In this document: positions 61,068 to 64,000 of the stretch, one piece after another
Position numbering within the stretch: the first letter of the stretch is position 1
Layout: every line of letters begins with the position of its first letter
NCBI GenBank assembly: GCA_963674835.2
Contig: CAXXKC010000003.1
Coordinates: 372,001 to 436,000 of the forward strand
DNA from: G963674835 sp963674835
GTDB lineage: Bacteria; Planctomycetota; Planctomycetia; Pirellulales; Thermoguttaceae
DNA length: 64,000 nucleotides
Direction of reading: 5' to 3'
Notes under the pieces: generated by a model
Database searches by the model: none
Told to the model about the DNA's origin: nothing
The model's input: only the letters and a program-made list of their open reading frames with translations
Translations under genes and position numbers: made by a program

Positions 61068-64000
61068 TCACTCCTTCTTGCCCCACGCAGGCACGACGTC
61101 GGCCAGCAGGTCGTGGTGCCGGACGCGGGCCTGCAGGCTATCGTTCGCCCCTTGGTCCCCATCCGACGGCACTCCAAAAAGCTCCTCCATAGCACGATCT
61201 CTTGTCTGGGCATCGATATTCGCGTCGGGAACCTGGCAGGACTGCTCGTCGCGGAGCCGATCGCGGATCGCCAAGCGGTCTGCCAACTCGTACCGGCTGA
61301 CCGCCCGCAATACCCCCTTGCTGGCGGCCCAGGCACTGGCCGTTCGCTGCATGAATCCGCCCGCCGCAGCGTGGTCATCCTGTGCTAAAAGGCGATCCAC
61401 CAGCAAAGGATCGACCTGAAGCGGCGACTCCTGTTGCTCCTCTTGCACAGTCCTGGTAGTCGCGTACGGTGTTTCGTTCGCGCTTGCCGACAGACTCACG
61501 CTCATCGCGGCAATCGGGGTGCCTCCGTCCTCGTACAGCCGTAGGTTGCTGAAGAGGACTCCGCCGGAGGCATCGGCATCGTCGTCAGACGCCAGGATGA
61601 GGTAGGGCAGGTCGCCGGTGAAATACTCGCCGATCGGGATCACGTAGTGGACCACCTCACCGGCCGAGGAGGCGTAGTTGTGGTACGTCTGATGGCCCCA
61701 GGTCTGCGTGCCGTAGAGTTGGAAGAACGACTCGGCACTGAGGGCTTGGTCGTTGTCGAAGCCGATGCCCTGGATCTCGCCTTGGGCCGTGCTCTGGAAG
61801 TCGAACTCCAGGACCGTGCTGGCGGTGATCGTGTAGCCCAGGTCGATCTTCTTCCAAGAGTTGCCGGAGAAGTCGATGCTCTGGAAGCCGTCGCTCGTGG
61901 ACGCGGCGTCGTCCAGCGACATCGACCGGGTGAGCAGGTCTTCGGCGCCGTAGCTGGTGACCAGATAGGAGTCCGACGTGCCTTGCGTCTCGACGTCCAG
62001 TTTCGGCTCGTAGACACGCAGGTTGCTGAAGGCCACCTGTCCGGAGGCGTCGGCATCGGCGTCGCAGGCCAGCACCAGGTACGTCAGGTCGCCCGTGAAG
62101 TACTTGCCGACCGGAATCACGTAGTGGACTGTCTCGCCTGCGGATGCGGCGTAATTACGGTACGTCTGACGGCCCCAGGTCTGCGTGCCGTAGAGCTGGA
62201 AGAACGTCTCGGCACTGAGCACTTGGTCGTTGTCGAAGCCGATGCCCTGAATCTCGCCCTGGGATGTGCTCTGGAAATCGAACTCCAGCACTGTATTTGC
62301 CGTGATCGTGTAGCCCAAGTCGATCTTCTTCCAGGAGTTACCGGCGAAGTCGATGCTCTGGAAGCCGTCGGTCGCCGGCGTGGCATCCTCAAGCGACATC
62401 GACCGGGTAAGCAGATCATCAGTACCATAACTGGTGACCAGATAGGAGTCGCTTGTGCCTTGTGTCTCGACGTTGAAGTTGGGCTCGTAGACGCGCAGGT
62501 TGCTGAAGGCCACCTGGCCGGAGGCGTCGGCGTCGTCATCGCAGCCCAACACGAGGTAACGCAGGTCGCCGGTGAAGTACTTGCCGACCGGAATCACGTA
62601 GTGAACCACTTCGCCGGCCGAGGAGGCATAGTTGTCGTAGGTCTGTCGTCCCCATGTTTGTGTGCCGTAAAGCTGGAAGAACGTCTCGGCGCTGAGCACT
62701 TGGTCGTTGTCGAAGCCGATGCCCTGGATCTCGCCCTGGGATGTGCTCTGGAAATCGAACTCCAGCACTGTATTTGCCGTGATCGTGTAGCCCAGGTCGA
62801 TCTTCTTCCACGAGTTGCCGGAGAAGTCGATGCTCTGGAAGCCGTCGGTCGCCGGCGTGGCGTCGTCCAGCGACATCGACCGCGTGAGCAGATCATCAGT
62901 ACCATAGCTGGTAACCAGATAGGAATCGCTTGTGCCTTGTGTCTCGACGTTGAAGTTGGGCTCGTAGACGTGCAGGTTGCTGAAGGCCACCTGGCCGGAG
63001 GCGTCGGCATCGTCATCGCAGCCCAGCACGAGGTAACGCAGGTCGCCGGTGAAGTACTTGCCGACCGGAATCACGTAGTGGACCACTTCGCCCGCCGAGG
63101 AGGCGTAATTGCGGTACGTCTGGCGGCCCCACGACTGCGTGCCGTAGAGCTGGAAGAACGTCTGGTCGCTGAGCGTCTGGTCGTTGTCGAAGCCGATGCC
63201 CTGGATCTCGCCTTGGGCCGTGCTCTGGAAATCGAACTCCAGCACCGTGTTTGCCGTGATTGTGTAGCCCAGGTCGATCTTCTTCCACGAGTTGCCGGCG
63301 AAGTCGACCGTCTGGAAACCCTGCACGCCCGGCTCGACGTCCTCGAGCGAGAACGCTTGCGTGAGGAGGTCTTCGGCGCCGTAGCTGCTGATCCCAAACG
63401 GCGACGACGTGCCTTGCACCTCGACCGCCAACGCCTTCTCGTACACCTTGACGTTGCTGAAGACGCTCTCGCCGGCGTTGCTCGCATCGTCGTCGTTGAC
63501 GAACACCAGCCGTGACATGCTCCCGGTGAAGTACTTGCCCACCGGGATCACGTAGTGGACGATCTGGCCTGCCGAGGAAGCGTACGTGCGGAATGTCTGC
63601 ACGCCTAAGGTCTGCGTGCCGTAGAGTTGGAAGCAGGTTTCCAGGCTCATCAGATCGTCGTTGTCGAAGCCGATTCCTTGCATCTCGCCCTGAACGCCGC
63701 TTTGGAAGTCGAACTCCAGGACCGTATCGGGCGTGATTTCATAGGTCAGCTCGATCTGTTTCCAGTGGTTGCCGGTCACGCGGAGCGTCGCCCCGTCGTC
63801 CTCGACCGCGTAGCCGCCGGCGGTATCCTGGCTCGGGTCGTAGGAGCCGACCGTGTACTCGTTGAAATCCAGGGCGGGCACTTCGCCGACTATGGCAACG
63901 ACGGTGCCCGGCGAGAGCTCCGAAGTGCTGCCGTCCGGCGCAGTGGCCGTCGCACAGACCCACTCGCCAAGCGTGGTCGCGGTCGGGAGGATCTCATCGA
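61068..64000 (-). CDS. Large surface protein with five tandem beta modules and conserved tail (5' end outside the window)
   Basis: At least 976 residues; the frame is open to the right edge, so the true start lies beyond it. A GTG at 63881 is in frame, but the sequence before it reads as an Ig-like domain end (LGEWVCATATAPDGSTSELS), so it is not the start. Then come PALDFNEYTVGSYDPSQD, a cap also found in the 2895 protein, and five modules of about 159 residues with the words GNSWKKIDLGYTIT, VLEFDFQS, GEIQGIGFDND, YGTQTWG and HYVIPVGKYFTGDL. At DNA level the inner copies repeat with a 477-bp period and are very alike. The tail (VDPLLVDRLL, RYELADRL, RAMEELFG) matches that of the 2895 protein. 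Confidence 0.9.
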   Translation of the reverse strand, partial: DEILPTATTLGEWVCATATAPDGSTSELSPGTVVAIVGEVPALDFNEYTVGSYDPSQDTAGGYAVEDDGATLRVTGNHWKQIELTYEITPDTVLEFDFQSGVQGEMQGIGFDNDDLMSLETCFQLYGTQTLGVQTFRTYASSAGQIVHYVIPVGKYFTGSMSRLVFVNDDDASNAGESVFSNVKVYEKALAVEVQGTSSPFGISSYGAEDLLTQAFSLEDVEPGVQGFQTVDFAGNSWKKIDLGYTITANTVLEFDFQSTAQGEIQGIGFDNDQTLSDQTFFQLYGTQSWGRQTYRNYASSAGEVVHYVIPVGKYFTGDLRYLVLGCDDDADASGQVAFSNLHVYEPNFNVETQGTSDSYLVTSYGTDDLLTRSMSLDDATPATDGFQSIDFSGNSWKKIDLGYTITANTVLEFDFQSTSQGEIQGIGFDNDQVLSAETFFQLYGTQTWGRQTYDNYASSAGEVVHYVIPVGKYFTGDLRYLVLGCDDDADASGQVAFSNLRVYEPNFNVETQGTSDSYLVTSYGTDDLLTRSMSLEDATPATDGFQSIDFAGNSWKKIDLGYTITANTVLEFDFQSTSQGEIQGIGFDNDQVLSAETFFQLYGTQTWGRQTYRNYAASAGETVHYVIPVGKYFTGDLTYLVLACDADADASGQVAFSNLRVYEPKLDVETQGTSDSYLVTSYGAEDLLTRSMSLDDAASTSDGFQSIDFSGNSWKKIDLGYTITASTVLEFDFQSTAQGEIQGIGFDNDQALSAESFFQLYGTQTWGHQTYHNYASSAGEVVHYVIPIGEYFTGDLPYLILASDDDADASGGVLFSNLRLYEDGGTPIAAMSVSLSASANETPYATTRTVQEEQQESPLQVDPLLVDRLLAQDDHAAAGGFMQRTASAWAASKGVLRAVSRYELADRLAIRDRLRDEQSCQVPDANIDAQTRDRAMEELFGVPSDGDQGANDSLQARVRHHDLLADVVPAWGKKE
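61600..63340 (-). repeat. 477-bp tandem DNA repeats inside the surface-protein gene
   Basis: The module units repeat every 477 bp; for example, the phrase ACCAGATAGGA recurs at about 61965, 62440 and 62917. Several blocks of tens of bases are identical between the inner units. This implies recent duplication or ongoing homogenisation. Such repeats are prone to copy-number change and to collapse during assembly. Confidence 0.8.

Overview
The window looks like a chromosomal segment of a Planctomycete, probably a Pirellulales-type lineage. The evidence is a GC-rich genome with many GTG starts; large secreted proteins with a planctomycete-type N-terminal LExRxLLS motif (2895-6440); a fused SecD-SecF; a J-like N-terminal domain joined to a toroid fold (32195-34189); many Tat/Sec-exported sulfatase, oxidoreductase and glycosidase-like enzymes; paired uroporphyrinogen-decarboxylase-family proteins; and intergenic CACGGAG-type repeats. 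No rRNA, tRNA, CRISPR array, phage or conjugation genes were found. The assignment is from gene content only.

Layout. 1-983 is gene-free but dense in hairpins (candidate structured RNA). 984-1847 is a family 2 glycosyltransferase. 2895-6440 is a large surface protein: lipase-like domain, cadherin-like domain, three copies of a beta-rich module and a conserved tail. 6904-11092 holds small stress or housekeeping genes: a conserved hypothetical protein, a decayed ECF sigma factor, two BON-domain proteins (one behind a sigma-54 promoter), a STAS-like protein and argG. 11171-17502 holds pyk, a secreted Ig-like protein, holA and a lipoprotein. 17745-22641 holds an exported FAD oxidoreductase and a hybrid histidine kinase. 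23151-25953 holds a quinone-oxidoreductase-like enzyme and two SDR-fold proteins without a catalytic Tyr/Lys pair. 26165-30264 is pheS-pheT split by a GxxExxY unit with inverted-repeat ends. 30481-35351 holds a Ser/Thr kinase, a J-like/toroid protein and the PEP synthase regulatory protein.

35711-38914 is a tight cassette of two UroD-family proteins and a Gfo/Idh/MocA oxidoreductase. 39013-43434 holds a small membrane protein, a HEAT-repeat protein, a Tat-exported Gfo/Idh/MocA protein and a sulfatase. 44183-52639 is a run of three RND-superfamily membrane proteins with SecDF in the middle, followed convergently by a DUF502 protein. 57708 down to 54168 is a five-gene operon-like run (LysE-type exporter, DUF2007-like protein, membrane protein, beta carbonic anhydrase, SDR) ending at a strong hairpin. 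57826-60914 holds a glycosidase-like secreted protein and small proteins. 61068 to the right edge is a second surface protein, in opposite orientation, with five copies of the same module and the same tail as the 2895-6440 protein.

The most notable items are the shared repeat cassette in the two surface proteins, the GxxExxY unit lodged between pheS and pheT together with an ORF-less relative, a three-copy palindromic intergenic repeat, the hairpin array at 513-701, and the UroD/UroD/MocA operon whose proteins lack the usual zinc motif.
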